From Cryobacterium breve (GTDB taxonomy: Bacteria; Actinomycetota; Actinomycetes; Actinomycetales; Microbacteriaceae), in NCBI RefSeq assembly GCF_004402375.1, contig NZ_SOGJ01000034.1, positions 62,001 to 126,000 of the forward strand: a DNA stretch of 64,000 bases. Direction: 5' to 3'. Shown here in pieces: positions 33,672-42,368 of the stretch; the first letter of the stretch is position 1, and every line of letters begins with the position of its first letter. Position numbers and translations under genes: made by a program. The notes beneath the pieces were generated by a model. It had not been told where the DNA came from. It saw only the letters and a list, made by a program, of their open reading frames with translations, and made no database searches.

Positions 33672-33813
33672 GATGCGCGGTCGTGGCAGCGCCCGCACCA
33701 CTTTCGTACTCTTGGAATGCATTCGGTGCCGAACCCGTTGCTCCCTTGCACAGCCAGCGCGCGCGACGCCAGCCGCACAATTACTTGACCGCACACCTCG
33801 ACGGGACCTTCGC

Positions 33814-35334
33814 ATGACTGAAACCGCCACCGCCACAAACGTCCCCACCACCGCAGACATCATCCCGGGCACGGATGCCGCCGCGCACCCGGTCGACGCA
33901 TCCGTTGCCGACGCGGCCCTGTCCAGTCGTAACCGTCTGGTCATCACGCTGCTGCTGGTCTCGACCTTCGTCGTGATCCTGAACGAGACCATCATGGGTG
34001 TGGCCCTGCCGCGCCTGATGAGCGACCTCTCCATCACCGCCAGCGCCGCGCAGTGGCTGACCAGCGCGTTCATGCTCACGATGGCGGTGGTCATCCCGAT
34101 CACGGGGTTCCTGCTGCAGCGCTTCAACACCCGGCCGGTCTTCATCGCGGCCATGACGCTGTTCAGCACGGGCACCTTGATCGCGGCCGTCGCACCCGGC
34201 TTCGAGGTTCTGCTGGCCGCCCGGGTCGTGCAGGCCACCGGCACGGCGATCATGTTCCCGCTGCTGCTGACCACGGTGATGACCCTCGTGCCGCCGGCGC
34301 ACCTCGGCCGCATGATGGGCAACATCTCCATCGTCATCTCGGTCGCCCCGGCAATCGGCCCGACAATCTCGGGCGCCATCCTCAGCGTGCTCGACTGGCG
34401 CTGGATGTTCATCCTCGTTCTGCCGATCGCCCTCACCGCGCTGGTCGTGGGCGGCATCCTGATGAAGAACGTGACGACGCCGCGCAAGACGCCCATCGAC
34501 GTGGTCTCGGTCGTGCTTTCGGCGCTCGGCTTCGGCGGGCTCGTCTACGGCCTCAGCAACCTGGGCACGACGCCCGGCGGCATCGCGTCGGTCGCCGGCG
34601 GGCTGCCGCTCGTGGTCGGCGCCCTCGGACTCACCCTGTTCATCCTGCGTCAGCTCGTTCTCCAGCGCACGGATGCCGCGCTCCTCGACCTGCGCACCTT
34701 CCGTTCGCGCACGTTCACCTTCTCCATCGTGATGATGGCGATCAGCATGATGGCCCTGTTCGGCACCATCATCCTGCTGCCGATCTACACGCAGACCGTG
34801 CTCGGCCTCAGCGCGCTCTACGCCGGCCTGATGCTGCTGCCCGGCGGCCTCGTGATGGGCCTGCTCGCGCCGTTCGTCGGACGCCTCTACGACCGCTCCG
34901 GCCCCACCCTGCTGCTGATCGTGGGCTCCAGCATCGTCAGCGCCGTGTTCTGGGCGATGACGATGCTGGGTGCGAACAGCTCGCCCTGGCTTGTGCTCGC
35001 CGCCCACGTCATCCTCAGCTTCGGGCTCGCCCTGCTCTTCACTCCGCTGTTCACTGCGAGCCTCGCCGCCGTGCGCCCGTCGCTCTACTCGCACGGCAGC
35101 GCGGTCGTGGGCACTGTGCAACAGCTCGCCGGAGCGGTCGGCACGGCACTGTTCGTGACCGTGATGGCATCCGTTTCGGCGTCGCGCCTTGCCTCCGGGG
35201 CAACGGATGTCGCCGCCACCGCCGCGGGAATCCAGGCCGCGTTCCTGTGCGGCGCCATGATCTCGTTGTTCGCGATCCCCGCGGCGTTCTTCATCCGCCG
35301 CCCGGCGGCTCCGACAGCTGGCGCGCACGACTGA
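33814..35334 (+). CDS. DHA2-family MFS drug exporter
   Basis: 506-aa transporter with 14 predicted membrane helices, typical of the DHA2 (14-TMS) drug:H+ antiporters. After a Thr/Ala-rich start come LLLVSTFVVILNETIMGVALPRLM (helix 1 with motif D1), QWLTSAFMLTMAVVIPITGF, VVQATGTAIMFPLLLTTVM and the antiporter motif region VISVAPAIGPTISGAILSVLDWRWMF. Relatives (LmrB/EmrB-like) export lincosamides and other toxic compounds. The start is set at MTETATA; a longer reading lacks support. A leader ORF and hairpins upstream hint at inducible expression. Confidence 0.88.
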   Translation: MTETATATNVPTTADIIPGTDAAAHPVDASVADAALSSRNRLVITLLLVSTFVVILNETIMGVALPRLMSDLSITASAAQWLTSAFMLTMAVVIPITGFLLQRFNTRPVFIAAMTLFSTGTLIAAVAPGFEVLLAARVVQATGTAIMFPLLLTTVMTLVPPAHLGRMMGNISIVISVAPAIGPTISGAILSVLDWRWMFILVLPIALTALVVGGILMKNVTTPRKTPIDVVSVVLSALGFGGLVYGLSNLGTTPGGIASVAGGLPLVVGALGLTLFILRQLVLQRTDAALLDLRTFRSRTFTFSIVMMAISMMALFGTIILLPIYTQTVLGLSALYAGLMLLPGGLVMGLLAPFVGRLYDRSGPTLLLIVGSSIVSAVFWAMTMLGANSSPWLVLAAHVILSFGLALLFTPLFTASLAAVRPSLYSHGSAVVGTVQQLAGAVGTALFVTVMASVSASRLASGATDVAATAAGIQAAFLCGAMISLFAIPAAFFIRRPAAPTAGAHD

Positions 35335-35633
35335 CCCCGTCAGCTGCCGCGCGTGCTGCGCCGTTCCGCGCGTGGCACGCCACCGGCGCAGCGGCGCAGC
35401 ACGCGCGCAGGAAGAACAGGGAGCCCCCGACCGGGCACAGAAAGCCCGTCGAAACCTGCGTCGATCCTCTTCTGCCCATGACTTTCGCAGCTTAAAGTGA
35501 GGGGTTGTTCAGAAACTTCAGGAAGGATTGTTGCTTCGTCTGCGCCGCCCTCCGAGAGCGCAGACCCGATGCTCAGTGAGCCCGGCCCGCTCACGCGCGC
35601 GGGCTTGCGTAACACGGAAGTCAATCGCTCAAC
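35335..35633. other. intergenic region between exporter and APF-like gene
   Basis: 299 bp. It begins with a 60-nt palindromic element 14 bp past the exporter stop, which may serve as terminator. The rest is likely promoter sequence for the secreted cell-wall gene, with a CCCG/CGGG-based stem at about 35579-35610. I looked for a c-di-AMP (ydaO-type) riboswitch and could not recognise one. Confidence 0.5.
35348..35407. repeat. 60-nt nested palindrome, copy 2 (family D)
   Basis: Outer 15-bp arms GCGCGTGCTGCGCCG (35349-35363) and CGGCGCAGCACGCGC (35392-35406) are perfect, with inner GTGGC-AC-GCCAC. 52 of 60 positions match the copy at 32741. Confidence 0.8.
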
Positions 35634-36530
35634 ATGCCTGAAACACCCGAAGAACTCAGCGTCCGGTTCGCAGCCCAGAATAAGCGAAACAACAGCACCC
35701 CGAGCAGCAACAGCAAGCACGGCACGACCACGGTCAAAGGCCCGCGCCGCATCGCGATCATCGCAGGCAGCGTGCTCGCCATCTCCGGCCTCGCGGTCGG
35801 CGCCGGTTTCGCGGGGCAGGCCGCAGCGGCCACGCAGGCCCGCGTCTCGGCCACGTCCGAGCTTGCCGACAGCACCGGCCTGCACCGCGAGCAGCTCAGC
35901 GCCTACAGCGCAGTTGCCAAGGCTCACGTCGATAACACGGCCTCCACCACCCTGAACGAAGCCAACCAGGTCATCGCCGCCAGCCAGAACAAAGTGGACG
36001 CCTCCAGCCTGGCCGCGGTAGCCAGTTCGCTCGCCAGCTATGAGGTTCTGCCTCTCGACGAGATCACGTCTCTGACGGCTCAGACCAAGGCAGAGACCGC
36101 CGCGGTGAGCGCCGCCACTGCCGAAGCGGACCGGGCGGCCGCCGAGGCGGTCGCTGCGGCCGCAGCACAGGCCGCGGCCGCGGAAGCCGCCCGCGCCCAG
36201 ACCCTGGCCGCCGGCAACACCCCCGCTGGTGCCCGCGCCACGGCTCAGGCCATGGCCTCATCCCAGTACGGTTGGGGCTCGGACCAGTTCTCCTGCCTGA
36301 ACCAGCTGTGGCAGAAGGAATCCGAGTGGAAGTTCGACGCGGTCAACTCCAACGGCGGTGCCACCGGCATCCCGCAGGCGTTGCCCGGCAACAAGATGGC
36401 CACGGCCGGCAGCGATTGGGCCACCAACGCCACCACTCAGATCGCCTGGGGCCTGGGCTACATCAAGGCGTCGTCGTACGGCACCCCCTGCGCCGCCTGG
36501 TCGCACTCGCAGGCCAACAACTGGTACTGA
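35634..36530 (+). CDS. secreted cell-wall protein, aggregation-promoting-factor/transglycosylase-like
   Basis: 298-aa exported protein. A signal-anchor lies at about 40-65 (IAIIAGSVLAISGLAVGAG, then GFAGQAAAA), followed by an Ala-rich, probably coiled region (AEADRAAAEAVAAAAAQAAA). The C-terminal APF/lysozyme-like domain reads AMASSQYGWGSDQFSCLNQL, WQKESEWKFDAVN, SNGGATGIPQALPGNKM and TQIAWGLGYIKASSYGTPC. Such domains are predicted to cleave peptidoglycan or act in surface adhesion; the Glu in KESEW is the likely catalytic residue. The ribosome site before the ATG is weak. Confidence 0.82.
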   Translation: MPETPEELSVRFAAQNKRNNSTPSSNSKHGTTTVKGPRRIAIIAGSVLAISGLAVGAGFAGQAAAATQARVSATSELADSTGLHREQLSAYSAVAKAHVDNTASTTLNEANQVIAASQNKVDASSLAAVASSLASYEVLPLDEITSLTAQTKAETAAVSAATAEADRAAAEAVAAAAAQAAAAEAARAQTLAAGNTPAGARATAQAMASSQYGWGSDQFSCLNQLWQKESEWKFDAVNSNGGATGIPQALPGNKMATAGSDWATNATTQIAWGLGYIKASSYGTPCAAWSHSQANNWY

Positions 36531-36647
36531 TGCCCTGAGTGGGGACCTCGCCTGGTCGGGCGACAACTCTGCCGGGAGGGCTGCTCACGGAAGGTGCGGT
36601 CACGCATCCGTCACCCGTCGTGCCCGCGCTGGTCGTGCCCGCGCCGG

Positions 36648-36707
36648 TGCCGGTCCTGCGCCGGTTCGCTCGTGGCATGCCACGCGCGAAGCGGCGCAGC
36701 ACCCGCG
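36648..36707. repeat. 60-nt nested palindrome, copy 3 (family D)
   Basis: Shares CTGCGCCG, CGTGGCATGCCACG and GAAGCGGCGCAGCACCCGCG with the other copies, but one outer arm is decayed. It lies between convergent genes. Confidence 0.65.
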
Positions 36708-36747
36708 TTCGAGCGATAGGTCGGTGCGACGGATGCAGCGCCGCGAC

Positions 36748-37776
36748 CTATGCGACGTCGCTCGGCACGCGCACGGTGAGGCTGGCCGCATCCACCCAGG
36801 TCTTGAGCGCGACGGCGGTGCCGAACCCGTCACCGTCGAGTTCGATCTCTTCCGGGCCGCTGAGGCGCAGGATGAGCTTCGTCCCGGTGGCGTAATTGAG
36901 CGCGTCGACATCTCCGGAGCGCAGTTTGCGCCCGAGCGCCGTGCGGCTGAGCACGCCGTTCTCCCAGAGCACCTTCGACAGGATCTGCAGCCAGCCGCCG
37001 ATGCCCTCCGGCTTCAGAACTACAACGTCGAATTTACCGTCGTCGAGCGCCGCGTCCGGAATGAGTTCGATGCTGGCCGGCAGCGACCCGCAGTTGCCGA
37101 CCATGATGGTGTGTGCGCGCAGCGACTGTTCGGGCTGGTTGTTCAGGCGGTACCGGAAGCGCAGCTCGGAGTCGTCCTTGCCAACCGCGATCAGGGCCTT
37201 CACGTAGGCGAGCCAGCCCGCCTTCGCCTTCAGAGCGTCGTCGGTGTTCGCGAGCATCTTGGCATCGAGGCCGAGCCCGGCCATGACGAGGTAGGTGTGG
37301 CGGTCGATCGACCGGTCCGCGCGTTCGATGTCGATCAGGCACACGTCGATGGTTTTGTCCCGGCCGGTGAAGGCAGTGTGGATGGAGTGGGCGGCGTCGT
37401 CGAGGGGCAGCTGCAGGTTGCGGGCGAGCAGATTGCCGGTTCCCGACGGCAGCAGCGCCAGAGCGCAGTCGGTGCCGTGCACCGCCTCAGCCACGGCCCG
37501 CACGGTGCCGTCGCCGCCCGCCACGATGATAACGGATGCCCCGGCCTCGATCGCCTCCCGCGCGGGGCCCTGCCCGGGGTCCTCCGCTGACGTTTCGAAC
37601 CACAGCGTCTCCGGCCAGCCGGCCTCGGCCTGCTCGGCAGCAACGGTGGTCTTGAGCTCGTCGAGGTTCACCTTGACCGGGTTGTAGACGACCGCGGCGA
37701 GCCGGTGGGCGGCCGCGGCTTCACCAGGCAGCGCGTGGTCGTGCAGGGCGTCGTCGTGCAGGTCGCTGCTGGTCAT
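36748..37776 (-). CDS. diacylglycerol/sphingosine kinase-like lipid kinase
   Basis: 342-aa member of the DAGK catalytic domain family. It has VVYNPVKVNLDEL near the N-terminus, the nucleotide-binding VIIVAGGDGTVRAVAEAV (GGDGT) near residue 88, LPSGTGNLLARNLQLP, and the second domain with VMAGLGLDAKMLAN and GDGFGTAVALKTWV. It phosphorylates diacylglycerol or a related lipid with ATP, feeding phospholipid recycling; actinobacterial relatives also act on glycolipid precursors. MTSSDLHD is chosen as the start; a GTG 22 codons upstream gives a less typical N-terminus. Confidence 0.85.
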   Translation of the reverse strand: MTSSDLHDDALHDHALPGEAAAAHRLAAVVYNPVKVNLDELKTTVAAEQAEAGWPETLWFETSAEDPGQGPAREAIEAGASVIIVAGGDGTVRAVAEAVHGTDCALALLPSGTGNLLARNLQLPLDDAAHSIHTAFTGRDKTIDVCLIDIERADRSIDRHTYLVMAGLGLDAKMLANTDDALKAKAGWLAYVKALIAVGKDDSELRFRYRLNNQPEQSLRAHTIMVGNCGSLPASIELIPDAALDDGKFDVVVLKPEGIGGWLQILSKVLWENGVLSRTALGRKLRSGDVDALNYATGTKLILRLSGPEEIELDGDGFGTAVALKTWVDAASLTVRVPSDVA

Positions 37777-38233
37777 GGGTTCCGTTCGGGTGGAAGCGGG
37801 CAGATCGGACTCACTGATCGGTCTCTTTGAATAGACGCACACCGGCGCCTATTCGTCACGCAGCGCTCCGCCGGGGAAGAGCCTTCCCAGGCACAGACCG
37901 CCTTCCCATGGTGGCAGCAATCGCGCTCGAATCCCATACGTCGGTTCAATTCACCCGAGAGCTGGAGACTGTCACAAACTCGGAACGCCTGCCGAAAGCC
38001 CCGGCCGACCCGTGGCCGACCCGTGAAATACCTGACCCGGGTCGGCGCCGGGCGGTGTCTCGACGTGCCGAGGCGGTTACGGGGGCCTCGGGGCGCGGGT
38101 ACTGTCACCAACGGTTACTGCGGAGCAGGCGGTGTCGGAACCGTTGGTGGCGGAACCGGTCATTGCGGAGCCGGCGGCGCCGGCGCCGGCCGAGCGCATC
38201 CGGAACAGTCAGCGAAATGAAAGGGTCGATTCG
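37777..38233. other. divergent intergenic region with an 11-bp inverted repeat
   Basis: 457 bp between the lipid kinase and a hydrolase. CACCAACGGTT (38106-38116) is mirrored at 38139-38149 with a 22-nt spacer. Nearby GC-rich short repeats give glycine-rich reading frames in several phases, so none is credited as a gene. Confidence 0.5.
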
Positions 38234-39100
38234 ATGCCTCCCACGACAGAAACGAAAAAAGCCGCCGATGCGCGCTCCATGGCGCGGCGAACAGGCACCC
38301 TCCTGGGCGGGATGCCCTATCTGAGGTTCGGCACGGGCACGCCGCTGGTGGCGATTCCGGGCCTCGCCCCGAGCTACGAGCCGACCGTCGGCTACGAGCG
38401 GATGTTCGTCGCCACAATGTTGATGCCGTTGACGATCCGGCACCGTGTGCTCAGGCTCACACCGCGTCCGGGCCTCGACCCGAGCGCGAACATGGCCGAC
38501 ATTGCGCGGGACTTTGCCGACGCCCTGCGCCTGGAGTTCCCGAATCCCGTGGATGTGATGGGCATCTCAACAGGGGGAAGCATTGCCCTGCAGCTCGCTG
38601 CCGACCACCCCGATGTGGTGAAGCGGCTGATCGTGGTCTGCGCGGCCTACGCCTTGGGGCCGAACGGCAGGAAGGTGCAGCGGCGCGTCGCTGAAGAGAC
38701 CCTCGCCGGACGCCCGCGCCGGGCCGGCCGGGAGATGTTCGCGGCCGTCGGCAGCGCGCCCCGGAGCCGGGTGGCAGCCGGCGTGGGCTGGGTGATGGGA
38801 CGCAGGATGTTCGGCTCGGCGAGCCCCGACCTGATCACCACCATCCGCGCCGAGGACGCCTTCAACCTGCGCGACCGGCTGCGCGAGATCGAGGCGCCGA
38901 CCCTCGTCGTCGGCGGCGACCAGGACGGCTTCTATACGCCCGAACTGTTCCGCGACACGGCGGCGTTGATCCCGAACGGCCGGCTGATCCTCTATCCCGG
39001 CCAGGGCCACCTGGCCGCGATCTCAGACCCCCGACTCATGCCGGACGTGCTCGAGTTCCTCGACGGGCCGAGTGCGGCTGGGCGAGCAGGCAGGCGCTGA
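38234..39100 (+). CDS. alpha/beta hydrolase
   Basis: 288-aa alpha/beta hydrolase. It has PLVAIPGLAPSYEPTVGYER in place of the usual HG-rich oxyanion loop, VMGISTGGSIALQLAADHPD as nucleophile elbow (G-x-S-x-G with GISTG), LVVGGDQDGFYTPEL as acid loop and LYPGQGHLAAI with the catalytic histidine. The start at MPPTTETKK follows AAAGGG. A GTG further upstream would add a repeat-derived leader and is less likely. Substrate unknown. It is convergent with the heliorhodopsin gene. Confidence 0.8.
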   Translation: MPPTTETKKAADARSMARRTGTLLGGMPYLRFGTGTPLVAIPGLAPSYEPTVGYERMFVATMLMPLTIRHRVLRLTPRPGLDPSANMADIARDFADALRLEFPNPVDVMGISTGGSIALQLAADHPDVVKRLIVVCAAYALGPNGRKVQRRVAEETLAGRPRRAGREMFAAVGSAPRSRVAAGVGWVMGRRMFGSASPDLITTIRAEDAFNLRDRLREIEAPTLVVGGDQDGFYTPELFRDTAALIPNGRLILYPGQGHLAAISDPRLMPDVLEFLDGPSAAGRAGRR

Positions 39101-39222
39101 TCCAGGCCTCCTCACCTCTGGTTGCGACTGACGACGGATGCCGACCTCGGTCGAGACCGACGGCCTCCGATGCAGTCCGCGCCCTGGGCTCCTGCCCCAA
39201 CCTCGCGCCCTAGCCGCCCGCC

Positions 39223-40023
39223 CTAGGTGAGTGCCGGGATGATCGCGCCGGAGAAGACCTGCCAGGCCAGCGCGGTCTTGGCGACCAGGCTCAGCGTGAT
39301 GTAGGCGCGCTCACCGCGCAGGTAGTCCCGCCAGCCGCCGATCTGCCGGTACTGCAGCACCTGGTTGACGGCGAAGGTGTTGAAGAACAAGAAGAGGGAG
39401 ATGATGATGCCGTAGACGAAGGCCGGCGGTGCGGTGTCGCTGTTCGAACCCGGGGCAATGAAGTAGACGAGGATGACGACCCACGGCACCACGCCCACCA
39501 TCGACCCGAAGATGAAGGGGAGGAACCTGCCGTTGCCGGGCGTCTCGTATTTCTCCTGCAGCGCCCCGAACATGATCATGGCGGCGTTCGCGGCGAAGAT
39601 CGAGAATAGGGCCGCGATGTCAGTGATGCCGGTGATCTGAGCGATCAGCCAGATCATGATCGACGAGCTCAGGGAGTACTCGACCCAGCGGAAATAGTTC
39701 CGGTTGGCCTGGAGTCCGGCCTTGTAGCGGGGGAAGAACATCGGCGATGAGATCAGGAAGTGGAAGAAGGCGGACAGGGCCAGAAAGGAGACGACCCCGA
39801 TACCCACATTGACGTCGAACACAGTGACCCGCTCGGGCGGCAGAGGCACGCCGGGTGGACCGGAGAGGAAGTCGGCGGTGACGGCGAAGGTGACCTGAGT
39901 GCTCAGGAGGGTGAGCACGTAGGCAAAGCCGAGGGCCTGCACGAGGTGCAGGGAGCCGGCCACGATGTTGTAGATCCTGAGGCGGGAGATCTTCTGGTCC
40001 GTGGTGAGGTTCTTGCGTGCCAT
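39223..40023 (-). CDS. heliorhodopsin
   Basis: 266-aa seven-helix retinal protein of the heliorhodopsin family. Retinal would bind Lys249 in SLVAKTALAWQVFSG (helix 7). The Schiff-base counterion is Glu115 in RWVEYSLSSSIMIWLI (helix 3), and conserved histidines are His26 and His88. These correspond to the family's Lys/Glu/His positions and differ from type-1 rhodopsins. Heliorhodopsins sit inverted in the membrane, do not pump ions in most cases, and are suspected sensors or enzyme regulators. GAAGGAG precedes the ATG. It lies 75 bp downstream of a MOSC gene in the same direction. No retinal-forming oxygenase or carotenoid gene is in the window. Confidence 0.92.
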   Translation of the reverse strand: MARKNLTTDQKISRLRIYNIVAGSLHLVQALGFAYVLTLLSTQVTFAVTADFLSGPPGVPLPPERVTVFDVNVGIGVVSFLALSAFFHFLISSPMFFPRYKAGLQANRNYFRWVEYSLSSSIMIWLIAQITGITDIAALFSIFAANAAMIMFGALQEKYETPGNGRFLPFIFGSMVGVVPWVVILVYFIAPGSNSDTAPPAFVYGIIISLFLFFNTFAVNQVLQYRQIGGWRDYLRGERAYITLSLVAKTALAWQVFSGAIIPALT

Positions 40024-40098
40024 CGGGACTCCTTCACAGGTGTATGAGGTCGAGAATAGCAGGAACGCCGGCCCCGGCCACCGCAGGTGAGGCCGTGA

Positions 40099-40746
40099 TC
40101 AGACCACGCCGAGGGGCCTCTGTTCCCCGGCCGGGAGTTCCACCCGGATCGCGTCACCGGGTGCCACCGTGCCGCCGACGATGACGATGCCCATGATGCC
40201 GGCCCTGCGGATCGCCTGGCCGGAGGCATCCGTTGTGATCAAGCTTTTCATCAAGCCTTTCTGGTAGCCGTTGATCAGGGAGCACGGGTTGCGCATACCG
40301 GTGATCTCCACGACGGCAGCGCTGCCGAGCCGAAGCCGTGCGCCCAGCGGAAGGCGAACCAGATCTAGCCCGCGGGTCGTGACGTTCTCACCCAGCTCGC
40401 CGGGGGCGACCTCGAACGCACCGCTCAGCTCGTCGAACAGTTCGGCGGGCATGAGGTGCACCTGGGTGAGGTTCGGCCGGGTCGGGTCCTTCCCCACCAG
40501 GTAGCGGTGCTGCGTGGTGGGGCCGGCGTGCGCGTCGCCCTCCACCCCGAATCCGGCGATCAAACGAATGTCGGGCACCGTCGCCTTGCTGAATCGGTGT
40601 CGGTCATCGCGGCTGACCGACTCCACCGTGCCCGTGCTCGTGTCCGGTGCCGTTGCCGTCACCGTTGCCGTGCCCGTGCCCGTGCCCGTTGCCGTCACCG
40701 TTGCCGTCGCTGTGCCGGGCACCGTTGGCGTCGAATCCTGCGTCAT
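40099..40746 (-). CDS. MOSC-domain protein
   Basis: 215-aa protein. The MOSC core includes LIAGFGVEGDAHAG, HRYLVGKDPTRPNLTQVHLM, GELGENVTTRGLDLVRLP and the conserved cysteine in TGMRNPCSLING. MOSC domains bind molybdenum-cofactor sulfur species and act in metal-sulfur transfer or N-oxide reduction. The first ~40 residues are an unusual Thr/Ala/Gly repeat (TVTATGTGTGTATVTATA) written by a degenerate hexanucleotide array (40647-40717), so the true start might be further in (for example near VESVSRDDRH) if that tract is not translated. Confidence 0.82.
   Translation of the reverse strand: MTQDSTPTVPGTATATVTATGTGTGTATVTATAPDTSTGTVESVSRDDRHRFSKATVPDIRLIAGFGVEGDAHAGPTTQHRYLVGKDPTRPNLTQVHLMPAELFDELSGAFEVAPGELGENVTTRGLDLVRLPLGARLRLGSAAVVEITGMRNPCSLINGYQKGLMKSLITTDASGQAIRRAGIMGIVIVGGTVAPGDAIRVELPAGEQRPLGVV
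40647..40717. repeat. degenerate hexanucleotide array in the MOSC gene 5' end
   Basis: CCGTTG, CCGTCA, CCGTGC-type hexamers in tandem over about 70 nt, in frame with the MOSC gene. The architecture resembles the hexamer array at 12194-12277. Confidence 0.85.
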
Positions 40747-40865
40747 GCCTCCGAGTCTCGCACGGACGCCGTCGAGAATTCACCCTGCCGATATAGCATT
40801 CTCGCGTCGCAAACGTAGGCTGGGTGAGTGTTCATCGAGTCGAGTCGAGTCGAAAAAGGTAAGTC

Positions 40866-41612
40866 GTGAAAGTCATCAGCTATAACCTCCGCAAGAATCG
40901 TGCCAGTGGAGAGCTCATCTCCCTGTCCGAGAGTTACGACCCGGACGTGCTGTGTTTGCAAGAGTGCGACACTCTCGAGCTCCCCGAAGAGATCGGTCGC
41001 ATGCACCTCGCCGACTCCACCGTGCGGAACCGGCTCGGCCTGGCGATCTACTACCGCAAAGACCGGTTCACCAACGAGAAGACCAAGACGTTCGCGCTGA
41101 AGAAGTCGTTGCACGACCGGGTTCTGACTCCCGCGCACGAGCGCCTCATCGGCACCCGGCTGACCGACCTCGTGGCGCATCGTGAACTCGTCGTCGCGTC
41201 GTTCCACGCCGCGCCGCTGACCGCGCTCAATTCCCTGCGGCGCAACCAGATCCGCACGGCTCATGAGGAGCTGAACCTGCTCGGTCCGGGCCTGCCGACC
41301 CTGATGGTGGGCGACTACAACTACCCCATCTTCAAAGGGCGCCTCGGCGACCACGTCACCCAATCCGGCTACGACCTCACCCTGAGCGACACTCGAACCT
41401 ACACGCGCTACAAATTCTTCCGTGGCCACTTCGACCTGGCGACGTCTATCGGCCTGACCATCGACAGCGTCGAAACGCTGCCCATGGGCACTTCAGACCA
41501 CCTGCCCATCCTGGTCACGTCCACCTATAGCGATGAGCCGGTGAACGCGACGGATGTCCCGGCCAGCCTCGCCGACGTCGAGCGCGGCCCTGGCGGCAAC
41601 TTCTCGATCTAG
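40866..41612 (+). CDS. endonuclease/exonuclease/phosphatase-family protein
   Basis: 248-aa EEP-fold hydrolase. It has KVISYNLRKN at the start, DVLCLQECDTLELP with the metal-binding glutamate, LMVGDYNYPIFKG (Asp/Asn pair), and TSDHLPILVTS with the catalytic Asp-His. Members cleave DNA, RNA or phosphodiesters including sphingomyelin and cyclic nucleotides; the substrate cannot be read from sequence. There is no signal peptide. The start follows AAAGGTAAG. It ends one base before the convergent small membrane-protein gene. Confidence 0.85.
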   Translation: MKVISYNLRKNRASGELISLSESYDPDVLCLQECDTLELPEEIGRMHLADSTVRNRLGLAIYYRKDRFTNEKTKTFALKKSLHDRVLTPAHERLIGTRLTDLVAHRELVVASFHAAPLTALNSLRRNQIRTAHEELNLLGPGLPTLMVGDYNYPIFKGRLGDHVTQSGYDLTLSDTRTYTRYKFFRGHFDLATSIGLTIDSVETLPMGTSDHLPILVTSTYSDEPVNATDVPASLADVERGPGGNFSI

Positions 41613-41813
41613 CTAGCGGCTGCCACCACGCGACCAGAGGAAGTGGGCGCGCACCGACAGTGCGCCACCGATCAGCAGGGACACCCCGGCCAGGGACAGA
41701 AGTAGATTCAGGAACAGGTTGGCCGTGACCGCGTTGAAGATGACCAGCGCCACCGCGAAGGTGCTGAAGCTGAACCCGGCGATCGCGCAGGTGTTGAAGG
41801 ACCAGTTCTTCAT
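41613..41813 (-). CDS. small two-helix membrane protein
   Basis: 66-aa protein with two hydrophobic spans (FSFSTFAVALVIFNAV and LFLNLLLSLAGVSLLIGGAL) and a basic C-terminus. The ATG has a GGAA ribosome-like site. Its stop codon directly abuts that of the convergent EEP gene, which supports a real coding end. No family recognised. Confidence 0.6.
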   Translation of the reverse strand: MKNWSFNTCAIAGFSFSTFAVALVIFNAVTANLFLNLLLSLAGVSLLIGGALSVRAHFLWSRGGSR

Positions 41814-42368
41814 GCGGGTGGTTCCAATCGGGTGGGGATTCGACAGCGTTCACGGTAGCAGCCCCACTGGGCATTCACCGTGCCTCCTGCCTGGCTGCCT
41901 AAAGCCCGAGCGCGCGGTCGAGCCGCGGCATCCGTGACCGTCGCTAACTGCGGAGTTTTTCGCGACACGCCGTCATTTGTGCCAGTGATCCCGGCATGTC
42001 CCGAATTTCTCCTCAGTAACGTGCCCCGGATGCTCCGAGCCGACCGCGCGATCTCCCGGTGGTTGCTCCGTCCGGTGGTTGAGCCGTCTGGGGGTTGAGC
42101 CGTTCGGTGGCTCTGCTGGCACCACCACAGCATCGACACCTCAGGGTGGGAGATCCGCATGATGCGGGGCAAACCCCGAATCAAGGCAGCGTCCTGCTAC
42201 GACCCCACTCAAACCTGGCAGCCCGCGGGCGAACACCGGGCCGGAGCTCCCGCAGGGCCTGCATCTCGGCCTGGATCACGACCGGCTCGACCAACACCGA
42301 CGTGAGTTTTCGGCAGCACGTCACCAACACGGCGTCGGTGGTTGAGCCTGGCAGTGAACCTGACGGGC
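41814..42368. other. intergenic region with a 75-nt palindromic element
   Basis: 555 bp with no credible full gene. It holds the repeat element at 41946-42020, GTTGAGCCGT-type short direct repeats (42060-42110), and a minus-strand open stretch of about 60 codons before 42181 that I cannot assign. It may contain the remnant of a lost gene. Confidence 0.5.
41946..42020. repeat. 75-nt palindromic element, copy 1 (family F)
   Basis: Begins AACTGCGGAG and ends CTCCTCAGTAAC, an imperfect inverted repeat. It aligns without gaps to 60972-61046, with 53 of 75 positions identical by direct count; the outer parts are most alike and the centre is divergent. Confidence 0.75.

Noticed and set aside
33781-35328. 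515-codon minus-strand frame opposite the DHA2 exporter
   Set aside because: Charged low-complexity shadow of a membrane-protein gene; no motif.
35335-35633. Possible c-di-AMP riboswitch before the secreted cell-wall gene
   Set aside because: The context is typical, but I could not find the conserved core segments of that RNA in order. Only a palindromic repeat and a short stem are visible.
38023-38220. Glycine-rich 65-codon ORF before the hydrolase at 38234
   Set aside because: It arises from short GC-rich repeats and an inverted repeat that give open frames in several phases; no ribosome site.
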